Translations under genes and position numbers: made by a program
The notes under the pieces: generated by a model
Database searches by the model: none
The model's input: only the letters and a program-made list of their open reading frames with translations
Told to the model about the DNA's origin: nothing
Shown: in pieces, positions 14,690-22,223 of the stretch
Position numbering within the stretch: the first letter of the stretch is position 1
Layout of the letters: every line of letters starts with the position of its first letter
Origin: DASVWZ01 sp036392935
GTDB lineage: Bacteria > Acidobacteriota > Terriglobia > Terriglobales > Acidobacteriaceae
DNA length: 23,749 nucleotides
Reading direction: 5' to 3'
Assembly (NCBI GenBank): GCA_036392935.1
Contig: DASVWZ010000024.1
Span: forward strand, 1 to 23,749

Positions 14690-16048
14690 ATGCCGACACG
14701 GCAGAAGCCCGCAACTGAAACCTCAAAATCCACCGGCAGCACCATCCAGGCCCCCAAAGGAAAGCTCGGCGTCATGATCCCCGGCATGGGCGCTGTCGCC
14801 ACAACTTTTGTCGCCGGCGTCGAAGCCGTGCGCAAGGGATTTGCCAAGCCCATCGGCTCGCTCACGCAGATGGGCACCATCCGCCTCGGCAAACGCACCG
14901 ACTCTCGCTCGCCCAAAATCAAAGAATTCGTCCCTCTGGCCGCGCTCGACGATCTGGTCTTCACCGGTTGGGACATCTTCGAAGACGACATGTACACCGC
15001 CGCGCGCAAAGCCGGCGTGCTCGACCGCGAGCTGCTCAACCAAGTCAAGCCGTTTCTCAGTACCATCAAGCCGCGCAAAGCGGTGTTCGATCACAATTAC
15101 GTCAAGAAGATCGACGGGCCCAACGTGAAAAAAGGCAAGAATAAGATGGACCTTGCCGAGCAGCTTCGCGCCGATATCCGCGACTTCAAAAAGTCGTCGG
15201 GCGCTTCGCGTCTGGTCACCGTCTGGTGCGGATCGACCGAGACCTTTATCGAGCCCAGCGCCGCGCATCAATCGCTCAAGGCCTTCGAGAAAGCGCTGGT
15301 GCAGAACGACGAAAACATCGCGCCCTCGATGATCTACGCCTACGCCACGCTTTCCGAGGGCGTTCCTTTCGCTAACGGCGCACCCAATCTTACCGTCGAC
15401 ATTCCCGCCATGCTCGAGCTTTCCCGCAAGAATGAAGCGCCAATCTGCGGCAAGGATTTCAAAACCGGTCAGACTTTAATGAAGACTATCCTCGCGCCCG
15501 GCTTCAAAGCGCGCCTGCTCGGTCTCGACGGATGGTTCTCGACCAACATTCTCGGCAACCGCGACGGCGAGGTCCTCGACGATCCCGGGTCGTTCAAAAC
15601 CAAGGAAGAATCGAAGCTCTCCGTTCTCGAGCACATCCTGCAGCCTGAGCTTTATCCCGAACTGTACGGCAAGTTCACTCACAAGGTCCGCATCAACTAC
15701 TATCCGCCGCGCGGCGACAACAAAGAAGGTTGGGACAACATCGACATCTTCGGGTGGCTCGGCTATCCCATGCAGATCAAAGTCGATTTCCTCTGCCGCG
15801 ACTCAATTCTCGCTGCGCCCATCGTCCTCGATCTCGTGCTCTTCAACGATCTTGCCCAGCGCACGCCGGAACTCCGCGGCCTCGGCATTCAGGAATGGCT
15901 CAGCTTCTATTTCAAGTCACCCATGACCGCGCCAGGCCTCTATCCCGAACACGATCTCTTTATTCAGTTGATGAAGTTGAAGAACACGCTGCGTCACCTC
16001 CGTGGCGAAGAGTTGATCACGCATCTGGGGCTGGAGTATTACGACTAA
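14690..16048 (+). CDS. ino1: inositol-3-phosphate synthase (MIPS)
   Basis: This NAD-dependent enzyme converts glucose-6-phosphate to 1L-myo-inositol-3-phosphate, the entry to inositol lipids and solutes, in the cytoplasm. The N-terminal Rossmann segment is LGVMIPGMGAVATTFVAGVE (26-45). The catalytic core has APICGKDFKTGQT (250-262, with K255 and K258) and GWFSTNILGNRDG (281-293). INYYPPRGDNKEGWDNIDIF and FLCRDSILAAPIVLDL form the C-terminal half. At 452 residues it is between the short archaeal/actinobacterial forms (about 360-390) and the eukaryotic form (about 510-560). The C-terminal 15 codons have a diverged echo at 17358-17408. It is followed 46 bp later by a gene of unknown function on the same strand. 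Confidence 0.95.
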   Translation: MPTRQKPATETSKSTGSTIQAPKGKLGVMIPGMGAVATTFVAGVEAVRKGFAKPIGSLTQMGTIRLGKRTDSRSPKIKEFVPLAALDDLVFTGWDIFEDDMYTAARKAGVLDRELLNQVKPFLSTIKPRKAVFDHNYVKKIDGPNVKKGKNKMDLAEQLRADIRDFKKSSGASRLVTVWCGSTETFIEPSAAHQSLKAFEKALVQNDENIAPSMIYAYATLSEGVPFANGAPNLTVDIPAMLELSRKNEAPICGKDFKTGQTLMKTILAPGFKARLLGLDGWFSTNILGNRDGEVLDDPGSFKTKEESKLSVLEHILQPELYPELYGKFTHKVRINYYPPRGDNKEGWDNIDIFGWLGYPMQIKVDFLCRDSILAAPIVLDLVLFNDLAQRTPELRGLGIQEWLSFYFKSPMTAPGLYPEHDLFIQLMKLKNTLRHLRGEELITHLGLEYYD

Positions 16049-16094
16049 AGGCGTCGGCGACCCCGGCGTTAACCATTGACGGCCACTCGCGTCT

Positions 16095-17354
16095 ATGACC
16101 GGTATGCGCCCTTCTTGTAAGTCGATCCGCGCTCTTCTAGTCGTCGTGCTCTCTTCGCTTGCGCCGGCGCAGCGGCCGTCGTCACAGCCAGATCCACCTC
16201 TTGATCGCAAGGTCGAAGGCCAAACCATTATCTCGTATGAATTGCCAGCTGCCGAGTTGACCTTCAGCAACGATTTTCGCTATCTGGGCGGACAGGTCGT
16301 CAACCTCTATGGCAACGCCGAGGCCGAGCAACATGTCTTCGTAGTGGCCGGGAACAGCGGACCGGTGCAGCGTTTTTACTGGGTGCAATTCGAGCATATG
16401 TTGCCCGGCAACCAGATGACGTATGACTACAAGCCCGACCGCAAAACTGACATCGGCGGCTTGTCATTCATCTACGACGTTAAAAGCTTTTCTGACTATT
16501 CGGCCGTGGAAACCGACGATCCGCGTTCTGATAGCTTTGCCGTGAGTAAGCTTCTGGCCAAGAACGGCCTCGCATTTCCCAGGAAGACGGTGCGCGTTCG
16601 CATGTTCCATCTACCAACCGCGGACCGCCGCTCCGAACTCATGATCATCTACGGAGAGTCGCTGGCCGAGGACTCCAAAATTCCAACCAGCGCTGACGGC
16701 GTCCACCTCGACGATGCTTCTCCGGAAGCTGCGAAGCTGGCTCTTGATCATGCGCGCGCAGGGATGACCATTCGGGTTCGAGGCTCGCGGGTTGAAGGCA
16801 ACACATTCGTTTCCCCTGAGAATCCGAAGATCCGCGCCACTGTCGACAAGGAATTCACCTACGTGGGCAGCGTCCCGTTTGCGTTTGACCAGGTTAGCGG
16901 TCGGCGATTTGTATTTGTGCGCGCGACCGGTGACAAGCAGGTTCAGCGGATGTTCGTCATCCAGCAGGAGGCCTTCGCTCCATCGTCGAATGATATTTAC
17001 GTCTATCGGATCACCAGCCCGGTGAAGCTGGGAAGCTCTGAATATCAGCACTCGGTAATCATCGACGACAACGATGCGACTGCCGATGCAGAGCCAGGCA
17101 AAGAGGCGGATGTAACCAGACGATTTCTTGCGCTCCACGGATATACCCTGAATCCGGGGCTCATCATGTCCCGCTTTGCGCGCCCCGCAGATGCATCGCG
17201 TAAGCACGAGATAATTTTCTTCTGTTTCGCGGACCTGGCCTCTTATGGTCACAAGCTCAGCGACTTTCCGGAGGGCTCCAGCAGCCCGGAGAAAGACCAG
17301 ATCAAGCGCAAAATGGACGAAGACTGCAGAGCGATGTTCAGCATCACCGATTAG
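16095..17354 (+). CDS. exported protein of unknown function with two copies of one domain
   Basis: I do not recognise a named family. The 419 residues begin with a probable Sec signal (basic start, core ALLVVVLSSLA, then PAQ). The ATG at 16104 would give a tidier signal than the one at 16095, and neither has a good ribosome binding site. The rest looks like two diverged copies of a domain of about 150 residues. FRYLGG...VFVVAG...VQRFYWVQFE...YDY at 61-112 parallels FTYVGS...FVFVRA...VQRMFVIQQE...YVYR at 244-295. Later segments also pair: LMIIYGESLA (about 182-191) with IIFFCFADLA (about 383-392). About 45 residues separate the copies. It lies in the same direction as the inositol synthase and may be co-transcribed with it, but no functional link is shown. 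Confidence 0.7.
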   Translation: MTGMRPSCKSIRALLVVVLSSLAPAQRPSSQPDPPLDRKVEGQTIISYELPAAELTFSNDFRYLGGQVVNLYGNAEAEQHVFVVAGNSGPVQRFYWVQFEHMLPGNQMTYDYKPDRKTDIGGLSFIYDVKSFSDYSAVETDDPRSDSFAVSKLLAKNGLAFPRKTVRVRMFHLPTADRRSELMIIYGESLAEDSKIPTSADGVHLDDASPEAAKLALDHARAGMTIRVRGSRVEGNTFVSPENPKIRATVDKEFTYVGSVPFAFDQVSGRRFVFVRATGDKQVQRMFVIQQEAFAPSSNDIYVYRITSPVKLGSSEYQHSVIIDDNDATADAEPGKEADVTRRFLALHGYTLNPGLIMSRFARPADASRKHEIIFFCFADLASYGHKLSDFPEGSSSPEKDQIKRKMDEDCRAMFSITD

Positions 17355-17357
17355 TAA

Positions 17358-17408
17358 TGGCGCGGTGAAGAGCTGATCGCCCACTTGGGATCAGAATGTT
17401 ACGACTGA
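17358..17408 (+). pseudogene. echo of the inositol-3-phosphate synthase C-terminus
   Basis: Starting 4 bases after the previous stop, an open stretch reads WRGEELIAHLGSECYD then TGA. The intact synthase ends LRGEELITHLGLEYYD then TAA. Twelve of the last 15 residues agree, and by eye 34 of 48 bases including the stop. Many of the base differences are at third positions, which suggests divergence while still coding. No start codon or upstream homology remains. Its last bases overlap the end of the brnA antitoxin on the other strand. Confidence 0.65.
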
Positions 17409-17719
17409 TGGCGGGTCATCTCTGAAAGCATCCGCTGGCGCAGAATGCAGTTTGCCCGGGTCTGATATCCCTTGCCCTGTTTCTTCAGCCAGGCGACTAC
17501 ATCCGCGTCCAATCGCATGGAGACGGCTTGTTTGATCGGTCGATAGAATCTGCCGCGCACAGCGTTTTTCCACGCAGAGGCGGGAAGCTCCGGAATATCC
17601 GAGGTGTCGATCTGATCGTCCGGCAGAGCGACTAGCAAAGCTAACTCTTTTTTCTGCCGAGCGGTCAGCGTTCGCTTCACAGTCTGTCCGAGTCTAATTG
17701 TCTTAGCCGCCCTGGGCAT
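17399..17719 (-). CDS. brnA: BrnA-type antitoxin
   Basis: A 106-residue antitoxin of the BrnA (COG3514) family, which neutralises the RNase-like toxin BrnT and represses the shared promoter. The family signature is clear: DTSDIPELPASAWKNAVRG, then FYRPIKQAVSMRLDADVVAW, then WLKKQGKGYQTRANCILRQ (about 77-95), the ribbon-helix-helix-like DNA-binding end. It has a normal length, although its first 25 residues are unusually basic. It starts inside the last codons of the toxin remnant (17-base overlap), the standard toxin-then-antitoxin order of brnTA. The toxin itself is broken, so this is an orphaned antitoxin. Confidence 0.85.
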   Translation of the reverse strand: MPRAAKTIRLGQTVKRTLTARQKKELALLVALPDDQIDTSDIPELPASAWKNAVRGRFYRPIKQAVSMRLDADVVAWLKKQGKGYQTRANCILRQRMLSEMTRHQS

Positions 17720-17866
17720 ACAGCCTCCGTTCCCCCAGTGTCGCTTTTCGTGCCGGGATGATGCGAATCATATCTCCATCTTCGTCAACCGTGTGGGCCG
17801 TCTCGAAACTGATGCCATGCTTTTTATGTTGGCCCGGCTCTTTGCCTCATCCCAGACGAAATCCAT
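17703..17866 (-). pseudogene. brnT: BrnT-type toxin, frameshifted and internally deleted
   Basis: The ATG at 17866 reads MDFVWDEAKSRANIK, a typical BrnT N-terminus. The frame is then lost by one base at a run of five A residues (17821-17825). In the shifted frame the protein continues KKHGISFETA and jumps to HTVDEDGDMIRIIPARKATL, then GERRLYAQGG and a stop. HGISFE and RIIPARKAT are the expected early and late BrnT motifs. About 35-40 residues that normally separate them are absent, as intact members run about 90 residues. So there are two lesions: a one-base loss in the A-run and an in-frame central deletion. The 17-base overlap with brnA is preserved. Confidence 0.8.
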
Positions 17867-17872
17867 TTCATA

Positions 17873-17896
17873 AGTACATACTAAACTGTATATACA
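17873..17896 (-). promoter_or_regulatory. candidate brnTA operator region
   Basis: Just upstream of the toxin remnant lie TGTATATACA (17887-17896), a perfect 10-bp palindrome, and AGTACATACT (17873-17882), an imperfect one. Their position, within about 30 bases of the toxin start, suits a BrnA autorepression site overlapping an AT-rich -10 region. No confident -35 box was found. The assignment rests on position and symmetry only. Confidence 0.35.
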
Positions 17897-18034
17897 ATAT
17901 CACGCCCACTAGGAGGAGTACAAGACAATAATTGTTTCGGGACGGCGAATTCGCACGGCTCTTTCCAATTGGACAAGGTCGGTTGCCGGCATCTAACACC
18001 CGGGGCGACCGTCGCCAGCCATAACCATCCAGCC
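17897..18034. other. short gap between brnTA and the amidohydrolase operon
   Basis: No gene or clear terminator is visible in these 138 bases. The segment separates the toxin remnant from the end of the amidohydrolase operon; both are on the minus strand. Confidence 0.5.
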
Positions 18035-19399
18035 CTATTTTCCCGAATACTGGTCGCGCAGCCGCGTCTGCCGGCTCGTCATCGGAACTTCCTGTCCCTG
18101 TATGAAAACCTGCTTCACGTCGGTCTTCACATCCAGCGGATCGCCATTCGAGACCACTACGTTTGCCGTTTTACCCACGTCCAGCGACCCCAACTGATCG
18201 CCCATGCCCCAAATTTCCGCGGCATTTAAAGTAATCGCCTTCAGCGCTTCGTCATATGGCAAGCCGAAGGCGGTCGCATAACCCGCCTGGTACGGCAGGT
18301 TGCGCGAATCGTGCGCCCCGAACGACGCGAAAGCGATCTTCACTCCGCGTTTGTTCAGTTCGGCCGGCAAGCTGTAAACGGCATCGTAGCGCTCCTCGGG
18401 CTTGGGCTCTTCATAGATTGGCCCCACGATCACCGGAACCTTCAAACTGGCCACGTAATCGAGCAACGATTGCGCGTGGCTGATGTGGTTCAGCACAAAC
18501 TTCATATGAAATTCCTGCGCCAGCCCGACCGCTGTCTGCAGATCGTTTGCTTCCTGCGCTGCCAGCACCACCGGCTTTTTGCCCTGCAGATACGGCAGCA
18601 ACGCTTCCAGCTTCAGATCGCGCTTCGGCGGACTCGGCGGCTGTTTCTTGTCTTTATCTTTATCGTCCGCTTTCGCATCTTTGTCGTCCTTTTTTGCGCT
18701 GGGATCGTTCTTGGTCTTCTCGTATTCCGCTTTCTTTTTTTCGTAATCATCCCAGTGCTGGCCGTAATCCTGCGCATCGATGAATGTCTGCCGCAATTGC
18801 GCCGCCAACCCCATTCGCGTCGAAGGAAACTTCCTCTTGTCGGGCGGTTCATTTCGCCGCTGGTCCCCGGTAAAGTTCAACGGCAATGCAATGTCGCGCA
18901 CCAGCAGCATCTCCGGCGCCGACTTCCCGTAAAGCTGCACAAAAGAATCCTGCCCCGGCAGCGTGTCCGTATTGTCCGGCGCCACAATCGCATTGGTAAT
19001 GCCGTTCAACCGGGTGACCGGTATCAATTCCGACTCCGCATGGAACGCATCGTAAACATGCATATGCGGCATGATTTCGTCGCTGGTCTCGACCAGATCG
19101 TTGGTCATGTCTTCGGCTTGAATCTCGGTCAGCCCGAGTTGCGTCTCCGAATCGATCAACCCGGGATACACCGTCATCCCGCTTACGTCGATCACCCGAG
19201 CATCCTTGGGAACTCGCACCGTAGCCGCTGCCCCTACGGCCGTGATCTTCCCATTTTCCATCACCACCACGCCGTTTTCGACCACTCCATGCGACACCGT
19301 GAGCAATTTGCCGCCGCGAAGCACAACTGGCTTCTGCTGGGCAGCCGCTACGGTACAAAACAATGTCCCAATGCCAACCGCCAGCCAGAATCGTCGCAT
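18035..19399 (-). CDS. secreted amidohydrolase-like protein lacking the HxH metal motif
   Basis: A 454-residue member of the imidazolonepropionase-like amidohydrolase family with a Sec signal (MRRFWLAVGIGTLFCTVAAA, then QQKP). The family frame is clear: an N-terminal beta-sandwich (VLRGGKLLTVSHG, MENGKITAVGA), the TIM barrel, and the C-terminal ITLNAAEIWGMGDQLGSLDVGKTA. Where the intact paralogue has SHSH after PGIVD, this protein has PGLIDSETQLG, with E85 and Q87 in place of the two metal-binding histidines. The beta-5 histidine also appears lost (LAAQEANDL against QIHCYRADE). Residues 220-260 form a Lys/Asp-rich insert. I chose the ATG at 19399, which overlaps the upstream stop by one base and has AAGGAGG in front. 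It is likely a degenerate or non-catalytic partner, or uses another chemistry. Confidence 0.88.
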   Translation of the reverse strand: MRRFWLAVGIGTLFCTVAAAQQKPVVLRGGKLLTVSHGVVENGVVVMENGKITAVGAAATVRVPKDARVIDVSGMTVYPGLIDSETQLGLTEIQAEDMTNDLVETSDEIMPHMHVYDAFHAESELIPVTRLNGITNAIVAPDNTDTLPGQDSFVQLYGKSAPEMLLVRDIALPLNFTGDQRRNEPPDKRKFPSTRMGLAAQLRQTFIDAQDYGQHWDDYEKKKAEYEKTKNDPSAKKDDKDAKADDKDKDKKQPPSPPKRDLKLEALLPYLQGKKPVVLAAQEANDLQTAVGLAQEFHMKFVLNHISHAQSLLDYVASLKVPVIVGPIYEEPKPEERYDAVYSLPAELNKRGVKIAFASFGAHDSRNLPYQAGYATAFGLPYDEALKAITLNAAEIWGMGDQLGSLDVGKTANVVVSNGDPLDVKTDVKQVFIQGQEVPMTSRQTRLRDQYSGK

Positions 19400-20700
19400 C
19401 ACATTCCCTCCTTGTAATGCGGCATGCCGAATCCCGGCAGAGAGCGGTCGAAATACACATCTCCATCGATGAAAACTTTGTCCGGCAAACCATAGCTCGA
19501 AAGTGGATACCCCTGCCAGATCACCAAATCCGCATCTTTCCCCACATCGATCGACCCCACCTTGTCGTCCACACCAATGATCCACGCCGCATTCAGCGTG
19601 ATCATCTTCAAAGCTTCTTCTTCCGTGGCCCCGCCGTAGCGTATCGTCTTGGCCGCCTCCTGGTTCAACCGCCGCGCGAAGTCTCCCGAGTCGCTCTTGA
19701 TTGCCACGCGCACCCCCTTGCGCATCGCCATCACCGCATTCCACGGGATCGCGTCCCACGCCTCCTGCTTGTATCCCCACCAATCGGCAAACGTGGCAAT
19801 CCCTACGTTGTTAGCCGCAAGCTGATCGGCCACTTTATAGGCTTCCAGAGCGTGATGAAACGCCCGCAACTTGTAGCCGAACTCTTTTGCCATCGCCATC
19901 TCGGTCAACAGTTCATCCGCCCGGTAGCAATGGATCTGCACCAGCAAGTTTCCCCGCAGCACATCCGCCAGCGCCTCCATCTTCAAATCGTGCTTCGGAG
20001 GCGTCGCATCCTTGTCGCCCGCTTTCACCTTGGCGTTATACTCATCCCATTCGCGCATATAATCCTGCGCCTGCACCAGCGCCTCGCGCTGCACCGCGAA
20101 ATTGCCCATCCTTGTGGAAGGCAATTGGTCTTTGCTGCCATACACGCGCTTCGGATTTTCACCGCTGGCAAACTTGATCGACCGCGGCGCTCCCGGAAAC
20201 AACATGGCATCGCGATTCAATCCATACTTATGTTTGATCACCACCGCCTGACCGCCAATCATGTTGGCCGAGCCATGCAGCAGCAGGGAAGTTGTCACTC
20301 CGCCCGCCAGCGCCCGGTAAACCGCTTTGTCCTGATAATCGAATGCATCGATCATCATCATCTGCGGCGTAACCGGGCTGGTCGCCTCGTTGACGTCGTG
20401 GTCGAGCGCAATATGGGAATGCGAATCGACAATCCCCGGCGTCAGATATTTGCCGCCCGCGTCAACCACCGTGGCGCTGGCCGGCGCGCTCACATCTTTT
20501 CCCACCGCGACGATTTTTCCGTCCTTGATGTAAACGCTTCCGTTCGTGATGTTGCCGTGCGTCGCCGTCATCACCACGGCATTCTTGATTAGGACCTCAT
20601 TGTGCGTGGCCGCTGGCGGAGTCTGTCCGTACGCCGCCCACGCCACCAGAAAAATCAAACCTGCCACTACCCCTAGCCGCCTAACAAAACGATTCGCCAT
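19399..20700 (-). CDS. secreted metal-dependent amidohydrolase
   Basis: A 433-residue amidohydrolase with a Sec signal (MANRFVRRLG, a hydrophobic core, then YGQ). The metal site looks complete: H94 and H96 in VDSHSHIALD, a histidine in VQIHCYRADE, another in FHHALEAY, and a late aspartate in IKSDSGDFARR. The C-terminal ITLNAAWIIGVDDKVGSIDVGKDADLVIW is the family signature. The substrate is unknown; the family hydrolyses cyclic amides, imides and dipeptide-like bonds. The ATG at 20700 was preferred to one at 20730 because GAGGAG precedes it and the signal peptide then starts normally. It sits between the PLP enzyme (51 bp upstream) and the HxH-less paralogue (1-base overlap downstream). Confidence 0.92.
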   Translation of the reverse strand: MANRFVRRLGVVAGLIFLVAWAAYGQTPPAATHNEVLIKNAVVMTATHGNITNGSVYIKDGKIVAVGKDVSAPASATVVDAGGKYLTPGIVDSHSHIALDHDVNEATSPVTPQMMMIDAFDYQDKAVYRALAGGVTTSLLLHGSANMIGGQAVVIKHKYGLNRDAMLFPGAPRSIKFASGENPKRVYGSKDQLPSTRMGNFAVQREALVQAQDYMREWDEYNAKVKAGDKDATPPKHDLKMEALADVLRGNLLVQIHCYRADELLTEMAMAKEFGYKLRAFHHALEAYKVADQLAANNVGIATFADWWGYKQEAWDAIPWNAVMAMRKGVRVAIKSDSGDFARRLNQEAAKTIRYGGATEEEALKMITLNAAWIIGVDDKVGSIDVGKDADLVIWQGYPLSSYGLPDKVFIDGDVYFDRSLPGFGMPHYKEGM

Positions 20701-20751
20701 CTTCTCCTCGCTTAACAAAAATTCGCCCATTCAATCGCGTTCTGGCAACCC

Positions 20752-22041
20752 CTACGCCAGATTCTTCTCCCGCCGGTACAAATCGTACTTCTCCAGAAAC
20801 CGGTCGATGTCTCTTTTCTGCAGATAATACGGCGTCGAAAGCCGCAGCTTCGACGGCTCCCCGCCGCGAATCCGGATCTTGTGGTTCGTCCACAGCCATT
20901 TTTCCAGGTCCATGCGCTGCACCGGAGGCACATTCACTGTCGCAATCGCGCAGCGCAACGCCGCATCCGGCGAAGTCCACGACTCCGCCCCGCGCTTCAC
21001 CATCTCACCCAGGATGTAATCGCACAGCTCGCGGTGCCGCTTCTCAATCCGCTCCATGCCAATCTCGTTCGCCAGCTGCAGCGCTGCCAGCATTCCCCAC
21101 AGCGACGGCACATTCGACGAGCCAATCCGCTGGAACCGCTCCGCGCGAAGATTGCCCTCATCCCACCCCTCGGTCGCAATCGTATTCCACACCCTGTCAA
21201 TCACCTCGTCGCGGACGTACAAATATCCCGAACCCTTCGGCGCTTGCAGCCACTTGTGCGGACTCGATGAATAAAAATCGCACCCGATGTCCTGCACATT
21301 CACCGCCATCATCCCCGTCACGTGCGCGCCATCCACCGCCGACAAAGCCCCTTTGCTCCGCGCCAGCGCGCAAATTTCTTTCGCCGGCAAAACCACCCCG
21401 GTTACGGTTGTGATGTGGCTGAAGAAAATCACCCGCGTGCGCGGCGTGATCGCATCGTTAAACAGATTCAGCACCTGCGCCGCGTTGATCACTGGCTTCG
21501 GCAGCTTCACCTTGGTCACGATGATCCCGTACCGCTTCGCCCGCAACTGCCAAGGCTGCTCCCCGCCCGGATGCTCCTGGTCCGTCATCAGCACTTCATC
21601 GCCATACTTCAAATCAATGCCATTGGCTATGTAACTATTTCCCTCGGTCGCATTCCGCACCAGCGCCAGCTCATCCCGCTTGCACCCAATGAACTCCGCC
21701 AGCGGATCGCGAAACTCGTTCCACGCCGCATATCCCCAAATCGGATAATCCTCCGGGTCCGACTGGTCCATCTTTTCCGTGATCGTGTATGCGTCAAACA
21801 CCGCCCGCAGCACCGGCGCCGGGCTCGACCCCACCGTCCCGTTATTCAAGTAAACTTCATCCTCGGGAATCAGAAACTGCTGCCGCAGTTGCGCCCAATA
21901 TGTGTCAGGATCGCTACGGTACAAATTCTTGTCTGGCAACGCCGCCGGAGCCTTGTCCAGCAACTGCGCCAGCATTCGCTGCGGCACCGCCAGCGCCGCT
22001 GCCAATCCCGTCCCCGCAGCCAGAAAACTCCGCCGATCCAT
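20752..22041 (-). CDS. Tat-exported class V aminotransferase-fold PLP enzyme
   Basis: A 429-residue PLP enzyme of the class V group that includes cysteine desulfurases and isopenicillin N epimerase. The PLP lysine is K263 in SSSPHKWLQAPKGSG; D237 and H240 in SAVDGAHVTG hold the cofactor ring. VYLNNGTVGSSP at 63-74 is the N-terminal substrate loop. The protein opens with MDRRSFLAAG and a hydrophobic stretch ending near VPQ, a twin-arginine signal, which suits an enzyme exported with its cofactor already bound. I chose the ATG at 22041 on that basis; a GTG at 22056 would add five residues. It is the first gene of the amidohydrolase operon. The reaction cannot be assigned; epimerase-, lyase- or desulfurase-like chemistry are all open. 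Confidence 0.9.
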   Translation of the reverse strand: MDRRSFLAAGTGLAAALAVPQRMLAQLLDKAPAALPDKNLYRSDPDTYWAQLRQQFLIPEDEVYLNNGTVGSSPAPVLRAVFDAYTITEKMDQSDPEDYPIWGYAAWNEFRDPLAEFIGCKRDELALVRNATEGNSYIANGIDLKYGDEVLMTDQEHPGGEQPWQLRAKRYGIIVTKVKLPKPVINAAQVLNLFNDAITPRTRVIFFSHITTVTGVVLPAKEICALARSKGALSAVDGAHVTGMMAVNVQDIGCDFYSSSPHKWLQAPKGSGYLYVRDEVIDRVWNTIATEGWDEGNLRAERFQRIGSSNVPSLWGMLAALQLANEIGMERIEKRHRELCDYILGEMVKRGAESWTSPDAALRCAIATVNVPPVQRMDLEKWLWTNHKIRIRGGEPSKLRLSTPYYLQKRDIDRFLEKYDLYRREKNLA

Positions 22042-22223
22042 CTCCCGCACGCCCACGAACTTGCCCCCATCATCCAGAAACGCTTCATAGTACGACCAGC
22101 CGCACCGCCGCGCAAGCCGCTTCGAACCTCCGAAACGTCGCCAAACCTCTCAGCAACCTCAACTTACAGCCCCACGCCGGAAAACCATCCCGCCTCCGCC
22201 AGCGTCCAACCATAGGGAATCAT

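Noticed and set aside
17909..18034. Possible plus-strand small gene starting near AGGAGGAG at 17910
   Set aside because: The purine run looks like a ribosome binding site, but no ATG or GTG at suitable spacing opens a sensible frame. The nearest frame (17969-18229) runs antisense into the amidohydrolase.
18311..20592. Long plus-strand open frames (368 and 409 residues) opposite the amidohydrolase genes
   Set aside because: They are rich in Arg and His, as expected for the complement of GC-rich coding DNA, and match no family. The minus-strand genes have signals, motifs and coupled starts.
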